Notes: generated from the sequence alone by a model not told the origin. Counted from the stretch's first letter, positions 1 to 7,900 are shown. The stretch is 9,197 nucleotides of DNA from Acidobacteriota bacterium (GCA_021817755.1 JAKAGC010000108.1:1-9197); one strand, 5' to 3'. Translations and numbers: made by a program.

Positions 1-143
1 ACACTAAATTGCTATTTGTTCTAACACTAATTATTGTCATTTCATAATTGTGCCATTTTTTCCACAACTAACAAGCCACTAGTGAAACTATATCCGATTT
101 TCCAGGGTCAAATATGGGAATTGTCGGAATTTTAGGTTTTTTA

Positions 144-172
144 TTGACAAAAGCTTATTTATCGGGTATAAA
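144..172 (+). promoter_or_regulatory. sigma70-type promoter of the TIR-STAND-PPR gene
   Basis: TTGACA at 144-149 is a perfect -35 hexamer. It is followed by a 17-bp spacer and TATAAA at 167-172, a 5/6 match to the -10 consensus. Transcription should begin near 179, giving a leader of about 50 nt before the start codon at 230. Spacing and hexamers are close to ideal, which suggests substantial constitutive expression. No clear operator is visible; the only nearby repeat is TTTCCAGGG at 99-107 and again at 215-223, where the second copy overlaps the Shine-Dalgarno. The promoter call rests on sequence match alone. Confidence 0.7.
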
Positions 173-229
173 TTTACCTTATGATTATTTCTACCAAATG
201 CCGGAATATGTGCATTTCCAGGGGAAAAA

Positions 230-3200
230 ATGACTGCTAAGCCGACAAAAACGATTTTTGTTTCATACGCACACGAAGACAAAGATTATACAGATCTTCT
301 GATTAAGGGATTGAAGAGAAACCTCAAATCCTCAGGTGAATTTGAATGGAAATTATGGAACTTTTCCGAAATTCCACTAGGGACCAAATGGCACGACCAA
401 ATCAAATACCAGGTAGACGGCTGCGATTTTGCTCTTCTCCTGGTTAGCGACCGATTCCTGGATTCCGATTATATCCAACAAGAAGAATTGGCCGCATTCC
501 TGGATCGCCAGGAAAAAAACGGGTTCCTGTTTTTCCCTGTTCTTCTCAGACCGATTGATTTTACAAAATGGCCTCAATTAACCCGGTTTCAGTTTTTTAT
601 GCCCAATGGTGATAATTTCGGAAAACCGACACTTAAGAATATTTCTTATGCAGACCTAATAGCTTTCCGGGAAACAGACGGACAAGTGATTCAAAGCCCC
701 CACCATGACCGCTATCACCAGGAACTATCAAAGGAAATCATGCGGGCTGTCCACGAGCTGGAAAAGAAGACCCGGAAACAATGGTTCAAGATGTTTAAAC
801 ACAGCGAAGACCTGATGCCTGCGGATATCATGGGCCCTGGAATCCGCTCTAAAATAAATAAGGACTATTACTGGGAACGAAACTTCGATACTGAAATTTT
901 AAACCTCATCAAAGAGAATAAATCCCTGCTCATCCTGGGTAACTCTCTGGCAGGTAAAACACGCGCTCTTTTCGAATCCTTGAAGAAAATCGATAATGCT
1001 CTTATCCTGATCCCACCGGATAATTTAAAGGAAAATGAAAATATAGACCTACCGGAATCAAACGGTAAACAATTGATCGCTGTTTTCGATGATATCGATC
1101 AATACCTGGATAGGTATGGTCGCGAAACATTCGTATCTCTTATAAACAAATTGATGGAAGCCAATTACTTGTTGGCAGCAACATGCCGCAGAGGAAACGA
1201 ATACAGCGAATTTTTCACACAAGCGCCCTCTTTTCTTATCGACTCCCTGGAAACAGTGGAAATCGATAAGATGTCGGATGCAGATATTAAAGGTTTTAAG
1301 AACTTTTACAGCCAAAATATGAAAGGAAAAGTCCAACTGGACGAAAGAGCATTTGATCGCAATATCGGTTCCTTTTTTATGAAATTAACCATAATGGAGC
1401 AACGGTATGTAAACCTGGGGAAAATCCTCAATCAACACAGATTGAATATTCCCTACAACCTCCCCCGTGAAATTCTAAAAGCAATTAAGTACTTCTATTA
1501 TACCGGCAATATGGAAGGGAAAATGTTGTTCAGTCTTTCCAAACTCAAAGATTTTTGTGAAAGGCGTATGCTTGGAAAGCGAAAAGAAACCAAACCGCAG
1601 CAACAATTAAAAACCGGATGGCAAAACCAACTGGATAACTTCATGACACGGGAAAGTAAACACCAGTATTCCACTACCGATTGGAACCAGGCGATCGAAT
1701 TATTGAGCTCTACCCGGTATGATTTGAATTTCATCGATGTCATGGAACCTTGTGTTCGTATTGAAGAAGTTTATCTGGAACGGATTATCGAACGGGAATT
1801 GAACCTTAACAGTATTATTGCCATTATTCGAGACGCTTATAAAGATGAAGATATCCAGGAATATGGATTCTTAACCACTGTTTACAGCTTTACAAAATTG
1901 CTCAAATCCGTGGAAACCTTACAGGAAGGTGAGAAGATCGTACAGCGGATGAAAAACCTGGGTATTAAACCCAATGAAGTTACTTTTAATACCCTTATAA
2001 ATAAAACCCCAAACTTTGCCGAAGCGTTACAGTTACTCGATCAGATGGTTAAACAGGGTATCAAACCCGATGAAGTGACCTTTACCACATTGATGAATAA
2101 AACCGGGAACTTTACCGAAGCGTCACAGCTACTGGAACAGATGGTCGGACAAGGCATCAAACCCGATGAAGTGACCTTTACGACACTGATGAATAAAACC
2201 GAAAACTTTGCCGAATCGTCTCAATTACTGGAACAGATGGTTAAACAGGGAATCAAACCAGATGAAGTGACCTTTAACACATTGATGAATAAAACGTCAA
2301 ACTTTGCCGAAGCATCACAGTTACTGGAACAGATGGTCGGACAAGGCATCAAACCCGATGAAGTGACCTTTACCACATTGATGAATAAAACCGGGAACTT
2401 TGCCGAAGCGTCGCAGTTACTGGAACAGATGATCGGCCTGGGCATCAAACCCGATGAAGTGACCTTTACCACACTGATGAATAAAACTGGAAACTTCACC
2501 GAAGCATCACAGTTACTGGATCAGATGGTTAAACAGGACATCAAACCGAATGAAGTGACCTTTAACACATTATTAAATAAAACAACGAACTTTGCCGAAG
2601 CATCCCAGTTGCTGGAACAGATGGTCAAACTTGGCATCAAACCCGATGAAGTGACCTTTACGACATTGATGAATAAAACTGGAAACTTTGCCGAAGCGTC
2701 ACAGTTACTGGAACAAATGGTCAAACAGGACATTAAACCCGATGAAGTGACCTTTACCACGCTTTTAAACAAAGCCGAAAATTACACGGAAGCCCTTCAT
2801 ACCCTGGACCGGATGATCGGTATAGGTATTAAACCGGATAACATAACATTCAATTCACTGATGAATAAAGCCGAAAACTTCGCAGGTGCCGCTTATGTCC
2901 TGGAACAAATGATAAACCAGGGAATCAAACCAAATTCTATAACATTTAATTCACTGCTAAACAAAGCGGAAACCTATGCGGATGCCTCTCAAATCCTGGG
3001 ACATATGACCAACCAGGGTATCAAAGCGGATTCCAATACCTATAATACCATTATCAATAAAACCGAGACTGTAGAAGAGACGCTTGAAGCCTACGGACAA
3101 ATGAAAGCCCTGAAACTGAGAACGGATAAATACACCCTTGCGGCAGTTCTAAGAAAAACCCGCTTGAACCAGGGATTGGCCCTGGAAATGATTTTTAAAT

Positions 3201-3868
3201 CCTATTCCCCGACAGATATTTTTTCCGATTTTATTCTCAGCCACGTTGTAGGCGAATCCTGCAAAACCGACGATCAATTCACCACCTATTTCTTCCCCTA
3301 CCTGGAAACAATCTCCAAACAAAAGGATTTTATTATTACCCAATTCTGCCGGAAACTGGAATACAAAGGCCTTAATTCTGCCGCACTGGAACTGCTGGAA
3401 AGTGTGAAAAGCAAAAACTTCGACTATTTTAATATTAAAGCCAATTGCTTAAAAGATACCGATTTCGGCCAAGCCCTATCCCTCTACCAGAAAGCCATTG
3501 CCGCCACAAAAGATGAACGGCAAAAATCCATCGTATACAACAACGCTGCACAATTGATATATAATCATAAACAGGAATCCCATTACCCGAAAGCCATCGA
3601 ATACTGCTCCAATGCGCTGAAAATCCAACCCTTTTATAAATTCGAATACCCGGGTGATCTGCTGGTTCTATTCGCCGCGCGCCAACACCCGGCAGATAAA
3701 CTGATCGATGAAATCAAGAAACTGGTTAAAACTTACCGCATCCCACGCAAACGAATTATTCAACTGGCAGATGAACGCATCGAATCTACAGAAATTAAGG
3801 AGCTTCTGAAAACCCATTTTTCAACTGTACCCACTCCCGAAACCGCGGCGGAAAATTTGGAAGTATAA
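230..3868 (+). CDS. TIR domain / STAND-type NTPase / pentatricopeptide-like repeat protein, putative RNA-sensing immune receptor
   Basis: A complete 1212-residue protein. AGGGGA at 220-225, five bases before the ATG, supports the start. Residues 7-165 form a TIR domain: FVSYAHED at 10-17, a BB-loop-like stretch near 43-54, and SDYIQQEEL at 79-87, with E86 in the place of the NADase glutamate. Residues 210-400 look like a STAND NTPase: Walker A GNSLAGKT (237-244), Walker B FDDID (286-290), and a sensor arginine in ATCRRG (R320/R321). A winged-helix-like region follows near 405-470, then helices to about 548. Residues 549-582 resemble one PPR of roughly 34 residues. Twelve 32-residue PPR-like units fill 583-966, and a degenerate thirteenth covers 967-998. 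The C-terminus is helical, with TPR-like helices near 1066-1136. There is no signal peptide or membrane segment, so it is probably cytosolic. Known of the families: bacterial TIR domains cleave NAD+, STAND proteins oligomerise on ligand binding, and PPRs bind RNA. Inferred: a defence receptor. Its partner and target are unknown. Confidence 0.88.
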   Translation: MTAKPTKTIFVSYAHEDKDYTDLLIKGLKRNLKSSGEFEWKLWNFSEIPLGTKWHDQIKYQVDGCDFALLLVSDRFLDSDYIQQEELAAFLDRQEKNGFLFFPVLLRPIDFTKWPQLTRFQFFMPNGDNFGKPTLKNISYADLIAFRETDGQVIQSPHHDRYHQELSKEIMRAVHELEKKTRKQWFKMFKHSEDLMPADIMGPGIRSKINKDYYWERNFDTEILNLIKENKSLLILGNSLAGKTRALFESLKKIDNALILIPPDNLKENENIDLPESNGKQLIAVFDDIDQYLDRYGRETFVSLINKLMEANYLLAATCRRGNEYSEFFTQAPSFLIDSLETVEIDKMSDADIKGFKNFYSQNMKGKVQLDERAFDRNIGSFFMKLTIMEQRYVNLGKILNQHRLNIPYNLPREILKAIKYFYYTGNMEGKMLFSLSKLKDFCERRMLGKRKETKPQQQLKTGWQNQLDNFMTRESKHQYSTTDWNQAIELLSSTRYDLNFIDVMEPCVRIEEVYLERIIERELNLNSIIAIIRDAYKDEDIQEYGFLTTVYSFTKLLKSVETLQEGEKIVQRMKNLGIKPNEVTFNTLINKTPNFAEALQLLDQMVKQGIKPDEVTFTTLMNKTGNFTEASQLLEQMVGQGIKPDEVTFTTLMNKTENFAESSQLLEQMVKQGIKPDEVTFNTLMNKTSNFAEASQLLEQMVGQGIKPDEVTFTTLMNKTGNFAEASQLLEQMIGLGIKPDEVTFTTLMNKTGNFTEASQLLDQMVKQDIKPNEVTFNTLLNKTTNFAEASQLLEQMVKLGIKPDEVTFTTLMNKTGNFAEASQLLEQMVKQDIKPDEVTFTTLLNKAENYTEALHTLDRMIGIGIKPDNITFNSLMNKAENFAGAAYVLEQMINQGIKPNSITFNSLLNKAETYADASQILGHMTNQGIKADSNTYNTIINKTETVEETLEAYGQMKALKLRTDKYTLAAVLRKTRLNQGLALEMIFKSYSPTDIFSDFILSHVVGESCKTDDQFTTYFFPYLETISKQKDFIITQFCRKLEYKGLNSAALELLESVKSKNFDYFNIKANCLKDTDFGQALSLYQKAIAATKDERQKSIVYNNAAQLIYNHKQESHYPKAIEYCSNALKIQPFYKFEYPGDLLVLFAARQHPADKLIDEIKKLVKTYRIPRKRIIQLADERIESTEIKELLKTHFSTVPTPETAAENLEV
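1976..3127 (+). repeat. Tandem array of twelve 96-bp units encoding 32-residue PPR-like repeats
   Basis: Units start every 96 bp exactly: 1976, 2072, 2168, 2264, 2360, 2456, 2552, 2648, 2744, 2840, 2936 and 3032. A degenerate thirteenth starts at 3128. Each unit reads EVTF[N/T]TLMNKT, then a short turn, NFAEASQLLEQM, and an end of the type QGIKP[D/N]. This is the helix-turn-helix signature of a PPR, but three residues shorter than the usual 35, with the deletion in the first helix or turn. Units 1-8 are nearly identical in DNA and units 9-13 diverge progressively. The main changes fall at position 5, the turn (11), position 14, the helix-B end (24-27) and the last residue. Positions 5 and last are the RNA-base-choosing positions in plant PPRs. 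The period is exact; assignment to the PPR superfamily is from pattern recognition. Confidence 0.9.
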
Positions 3869-3880
3869 CTGTTACTTTTT

Positions 3881-3910
3881 GGGGGACTCGTTTTGAAAAA
3901 CCCGTCCCCC
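3881..3910 (+). terminator. GC-rich hairpin after the TIR gene, possible weak or factor-dependent terminator
   Basis: GGGGGAC (3881-3887) pairs perfectly with GTCCCCC (3904-3910). After a 2x2 internal loop, GTTT can pair with AAAC around a small AT loop. It sits 13 bp after the stop codon. No T-run follows on either strand, so it is not a classical intrinsic terminator. It may act as a 3' end stabiliser, a Rho-linked pause or partial terminator. Confidence 0.4.
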
Positions 3911-3976
3911 TACCCCCTACCAAAACTTCTGCTTAAAAAAGATGAAAATTAGAACCAAATCCGTTATCTATTCGTT

Positions 3977-3982
3977 TATACT
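3977..3982 (+). promoter_or_regulatory. Possible -10 element for the lipoprotein gene
   Basis: TATACT is a 5/6 match to the -10 consensus, placed about 31 bp before the ATG at 4013. No good -35 hexamer lies 16-18 bp upstream; the sequence there is A-rich (accaaa-like). If used, transcription would start near 3989, downstream of the in-frame ATG at 3983, which would rule that codon out as a start. A weak call. Confidence 0.3.
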
Positions 3983-3997
3983 ATGTTAAACTATTTG

Positions 3998-4004
3998 AAA
4001 GGAG
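3998..4004 (+). promoter_or_regulatory. Shine-Dalgarno that sets the lipoprotein start at 4013
   Basis: AAAGGAG with an 8-nt spacer to the ATG at 4013. The upstream in-frame ATG at 3983 has no comparable site and would put ten extra residues before a normal lipoprotein signal peptide, so 4013 is preferred. Confidence 0.8.
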
Positions 4005-4012
4005 TCTGGCAT

Positions 4013-4705
4013 ATGAAACGATATCGCATTTTGAGTATAGTAATGGTTATGTTTTTTCTTGCAGCTGCAGGCTGCAACGTGAATAAATCCATCCGGTCAC
4101 GGGACGGAGAAACCCTCGACGGCGGAACGAAAACAGTTAACGGTAGTATTCACATCGCCAATAACTGCACGGTTACTACTAGCTGTAGTACGGTTAACGG
4201 GAATATAACCGTGGGTTCCGATTGTAAAATGGACAGCCTCTCGGGTGTTAACTCAAGCGTGGATGTTGGCGCAAATACCACCGTAGACGGACGCATTGCC
4301 ACGGTTAACGGGAGCATCTCCCTGGCTGAAAAAGTGGAAGTGAAAGAAGATGTGAAATCGGTGAACGGCGCTATCGAACTGAATAAAGGCTGCATAGTCG
4401 AAGAAGATGTTAAAACCGTAAATGGAAATATCACCCTTATCGGCGCAACAGTTAAGCAGAATGTCGAACTGAACCACGGTGATGTGTTATTACGGGACGG
4501 CAGCATTATCGAAGGAGATATCATTGTTCGTGAAAATCATGGGTTTAATGCAAACCCAAAGTCATATGAAATTCGAATCACGGATAATTCGGTAGTAAAA
4601 GGCGATATAAAAGTCGAAGATGATGACATTGTGATTAAAGTGATTTTAAGCGGAAACGGCAAAGTTATGGGACGAGTCATTAACGCCAAAACTATCCAGG
4701 AATGA
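4013..4705 (+). CDS. Lipoprotein with a 19-residue beta-solenoid, bactofilin-like repeat
   Basis: A 230-residue exported lipoprotein. MKRYR gives a basic start, then a hydrophobic core, and LAAAGC places the lipidated cysteine at C21. Residue +2 is Asn, so under the E. coli sorting rule it would not be kept in the inner membrane. From residue 41 a motif of the type TVNGxIxL repeats, with asparagines at 43, 62, 80, 99, 118 and 137 (spacing 18-19), and a degenerate turn near 155. Alternating hydrophobic residues with a Gly/Asn turn each 19 residues is the pattern of a beta-solenoid and resembles polymer-forming (bactofilin-type) proteins, which are usually cytoplasmic. Here the repeat is on the outside of the inner membrane. 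It may be a structural or self-assembling envelope protein; no enzyme motif is seen. It is followed by its own terminator. Confidence 0.82.
   Translation: MKRYRILSIVMVMFFLAAAGCNVNKSIRSRDGETLDGGTKTVNGSIHIANNCTVTTSCSTVNGNITVGSDCKMDSLSGVNSSVDVGANTTVDGRIATVNGSISLAEKVEVKEDVKSVNGAIELNKGCIVEEDVKTVNGNITLIGATVKQNVELNHGDVLLRDGSIIEGDIIVRENHGFNANPKSYEIRITDNSVVKGDIKVEDDDIVIKVILSGNGKVMGRVINAKTIQE
4133..4471 (+). repeat. Imperfect repeat of about 57 bp encoding VNG solenoid coils
   Basis: Six to seven coils of 18-19 residues, each opening with a VNG or VNS turn (N43, N62, N80, N99, N118, N137). The DNA core is of the type acggttaacgg, seen at 4132-4142, 4191-4201 and 4302-4312, for example. The coils are more diverged than the PPR units in the preceding gene, indicating an older duplication. 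Confidence 0.75.
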
Positions 4706-4770
4706 TTGCATTCGTTCCTATCTCCTGTATACCTGTAAAATACAATTTGTAACAACGATATTTATTGATT

Positions 4771-4804
4771 ATGGGCGGTGGAAAGGCCGCCCATTATATT
4801 TTTT
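4771..4804 (+). terminator. Intrinsic terminator after the lipoprotein gene
   Basis: ATGGGCGG (4771-4778) pairs perfectly with CCGCCCAT (4787-4794) around an 8-nt loop, and a T-rich run follows (six T at 4799-4804). It lies 66 bp after the stop codon. It separates the lipoprotein gene from the membrane protein gene, so the latter needs its own promoter. Confidence 0.88.
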
Positions 4805-4848
4805 ATCCCTTTTTATAAATCCCAATTGCTTTTATCCACTCCCAAACA

Positions 4849-4878
4849 TTGATTTTTTTATCTCAATATGGTAATAAT
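4849..4878 (+). promoter_or_regulatory. Candidate sigma70 promoter of the membrane sensor gene
   Basis: TTGATT at 4849-4854 (4/6 match to the -35) and AATAAT at 4873-4878 (5/6 match to the -10) are separated by 18 bp. The site lies between an intrinsic terminator and the next start codon, where a promoter is expected. The surrounding AT-richness makes chance matches likely, so confidence is moderate. Confidence 0.45.
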
Positions 4879-4889
4879 AGCCATGAATT

Positions 4890-4914
4890 AAATCCCGGAA
4901 ATAAAAATCCCGGG
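4890..4914 (+). repeat. Short direct repeat and hairpin just upstream of the start of the membrane gene
   Basis: AAATCCCGG occurs at 4890-4898 and again at 4905-4913. CCCGG (4894-4898) can also pair with CCGGG (4910-4914) to form a small hairpin with an 11-nt loop, ending 4 nt before the Shine-Dalgarno. It could be an operator half-site pair or a leader structure that tempers translation. No function can be assigned. Confidence 0.45.
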
Positions 4915-4918
4915 CATC

Positions 4919-4923
4919 AAGGA
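4919..4923 (+). promoter_or_regulatory. Shine-Dalgarno that favours the start at 4932 for the membrane gene
   Basis: AAGGA at 4919-4923 is 8 nt before the ATG at 4932. The in-frame ATG at 4923 overlaps this site and has no other ribosome binding site at a workable distance, so translation most likely begins at 4932, with a protein opening MRKTFERF. Confidence 0.6.
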
Positions 4924-4931
4924 TGTGGAAA

Positions 4932-7900
4932 ATGAGGAAAACCTTTGAACGCTTTAATCCGTCGTTGATCTTTATCATCAGTGCACTCGTATTTATCGTA
5001 CCCCTCGGGTACTATTTCTTCTTCTGGGTCCCTGCACAAAGAGCCGATTTAACCCGGCAATACCTCCGCTCTTCTGCCATGATTAGCAACTTACTGGAAA
5101 AAGAGGTCGAAAATATCGGCACGGTTAGCCGCGGAGCGGATTTTATCATCGATGAAAAAGACGACGCATTGATAGAAGAGGACATATCGGAACGCATCGA
5201 CGCTCTTTTCGATACCCCCTACATCAAAACCCAGTTTGTCCACCTCTGGCCCGGTATTAAAAAGAATACCGCCAAGCCCCTCTTTTTTACTTCCATCCTT
5301 GCCGAAACTACTGAACCCTTTGAATTCACAGTTAAAAAAGAGTTCTTCATACAAAACGGAACACGGGTTGCCGAATTTAAAATCATCCTTGACCCGGACG
5401 CCTTCATATCCCAGGTAACCGGCGGTTCTGAATTCGAAGAGGTTTTCCTCGTCAATAAATCCGGTGCCATCATGGGGGAACCGGGAAAAATAGACACCCA
5501 GCAATCCCGAAGCGGTATCAAACTAAACGACCTCAAATCCTTCTTTGAAAAAATTAAAAGTGATAAAAACGACAAAACATCCACACCTCTTGTTAAGCAA
5601 TATATAGACCCCACTGATTTTCTCAGCCAGGTGGCAGATGTGGATATTGCGGGTAATAAATACCGGCTTTTCCTTCAACCCGTCATACTCCATATCGAAG
5701 GAATCTGGAATAAAAACTATTACACCACAGGCATTATCTCCCTGAACGAATTCGACAAACGAAGCCGCGCCATTTCCAATAATGTACTCCTTCTCTTTGT
5801 ATTACTCATATTACTCGCATTAATCGGATTTCCTCTCCTGAAACTACGGTTAATCGGACCCGCGGACGGTGTCCGCCTCAGGGATATCCTATTCCTCTCT
5901 TTCTCCTTTATAATCGGCATACCGGTTATTCTGTTTTTTATACTCACCGTATCCGGTTATTATATCGACGAAAACAATGCACGGACAGAGCTTGAAAACC
6001 TCTCCAAAGAGATTCAGACTCGATTTACAAATGAGTTAACCGATGCTTATGACCAGCTTTCGATCCTGGTCAATGAACGCAAGGAATATTTGTATCCCTG
6101 GACAGGAGGACGTCTAAAGCCAACAAAAAAACCCCTCCTGGAAGAATTGAACACCGGCAATAAACTCATTTATCCCTATTTCGATATGGCATTTATCGCA
6201 GGAAAAGAAGGAAAACAGGTCTATGTACGCAATACCGACGACCGGTTGCTCTCTTCCACCCCTGCGGGAAATCCCGATTTAACTCAAAAGATCAGGGAAA
6301 AAGAGTTTCTCTATTTACCCGATAACCGCCCCTTCTCTTTGGACCCCATGTACTCCAAAAGTACCGGGATATATCAATTAAACCTCACCATTCCATTTAC
6401 CGGGGAACCGGAAAAAACAGAACCGCCAATGGAAGCGGCAGGGATTTGTTTTCGTCCGTTGTCTGTGATGGAACCCGTTATTCCCGAAGGTTACGGATTT
6501 GTAATAATAGATAATAACGGAATGGTAACGTTTCATTCCGATTACCGGTTAAACGGAAATGAGAATTTCTTTTCCGAATGCGGCAGCAGGGCAGGACTCA
6601 TTAAAGCCACCATCCAATCGCGAGGGAAAGACATTATCCGGTTACCTTACAAAAACAAAGACAGCGATTTTTTCTTTTCTCCATTACAAGATATCCCCTG
6701 GACAGTCGCCGTATTCAGGGACCGGGCCATAACCGGTTCCCGTAACCTGGAGAAAATATACCGGGCCTCTCTCCGTTATTTGTTGTATTTTGCTGCCCTG
6801 GCCCTGGTAATCTCTCTCTATTTTTTCATCATTTTCCTCTATGGCTTCTTACTCAGAATAACCGGACTTTGCAAACATAAAGCCGATACCAAATTAACAT
6901 GGCTATGGCCCCATAAAAACTTGAAATTCAAATACTTCTGTATTTCCTTTTTAAACATCGGCGTATTTATCTTTCTCACCATCGATCTTTTACTCCGTGA
7001 TAAACCTTTCAGAGGTATCCTGGTGTTACCCTTGCTGGCCTTAATTCTCTCCTATGTAGCCATTCAGAAAACATTAATCAGGATGAGAAGCACCCATAAA
7101 CCCGGTTCGCGTTGGTTTATGTTTTTTCGCGACGTCATAATACCACTGGCGCTCTTCTTGATGCTTATCCTCCCCTTTGCGTTTCTTACACCCTATTTGA
7201 AAACCGTTCTTTCCCAGAAAAGTTTCTTATCCGGTTTGATCCTGTTTTACCTCTTCCTTTTGTTCATACCTAACCGGGAAATAGAAAATAGACGCATACG
7301 TAATTGGGGACTTTACCGGAATTCCTATACCATCGCCTTTTATTCATTTATCCTGTTATTACTCGCCTACCCCGCCATGGTGACCTACAAAATCGCCTTT
7401 CATGAAGAGAACATCACCAATGTAAAATACCATCAATTTACCCTGTCCAGGGATTATACTTCCTGGCAAAAAAGACTGGCGAGGGAGTACAAACCCCAAT
7501 ACGAAGTATTGAAAGATGAAAGGGAGAGGCGAAATACACGGGGTTATTATTTCATCCCCTCTCAAAAGACCTATATCATCGATAAATCGATGGTGGAATT
7601 TTTAAAGAGAACCGATGGAAATATCCTGTTAATGCAGATGAATTTTTCCAGTGTGTTTAATGATTTTATCGTCAAAGAAGCCAACCTATTTCCTGAAACC
7701 ATCATTAATCCGCGAACACGACCAATAATGGGGATGTTTTTAGAGACTCTCGGTCAACTCATTCCCTTTGACAACCGGTATTCGGAGAAACTGAGGCATT
7801 TTTACAACGACCAATCGCAGGACGGCTCATTAACCTGGATGAATATCATTGCAGGAAATGTAGAGAAAGAGTATCTCCGTTTCGATGAAAAAAATGAATT

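Noticed and set aside
88..282. Minus-strand open frame in the upstream region, divergent from the TIR gene
   Set aside because: It overlaps the promoter and the start of the TIR gene, has no recognisable motif, and shows no ribosome binding site; most likely chance.
607..613. TGGTGAT within the TIR gene, matching the first seven bases of the predicted PPR target (possible self-targeting of its own mRNA)
   Set aside because: Seven matched bases are expected about as often as not in a window of this size, and the match stops after base 7.
709..720. A 9/12 match to the predicted target on the minus strand
   Set aside because: No antisense transcript is evident and the match level is compatible with chance.
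2221..2772. Two minus-strand open frames with repeated motifs opposite the PPR array
   Set aside because: They are antisense images of the 96-bp repeats: any frame through a repeat that is a multiple of three stays open and repetitive. No ribosome binding site or promoter was seen.
1976..3127. CRISPR array or other non-coding tandem repeat
   Set aside because: The 96-bp units are contiguous with no unique spacers, keep one reading frame throughout, and vary in a codon-aware way.
3983..4012. Upstream in-frame ATG as the start of the lipoprotein gene
   Set aside because: It has no Shine-Dalgarno and would add ten residues before the basic signal peptide start; AAAGGAG is well placed for 4013.
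4477..4488. A 9/12 match to UGGUGAUGGCUU inside the lipoprotein mRNA
   Set aside because: Three mismatches include two adjacent bases in the middle; at this level it is compatible with chance.
4150..4524. Minus-strand open frames opposite the lipoprotein gene
   Set aside because: Shadows of the VNG repeat in the antisense direction, with Ser/Thr/Phe-rich low-complexity translations and no start signals.
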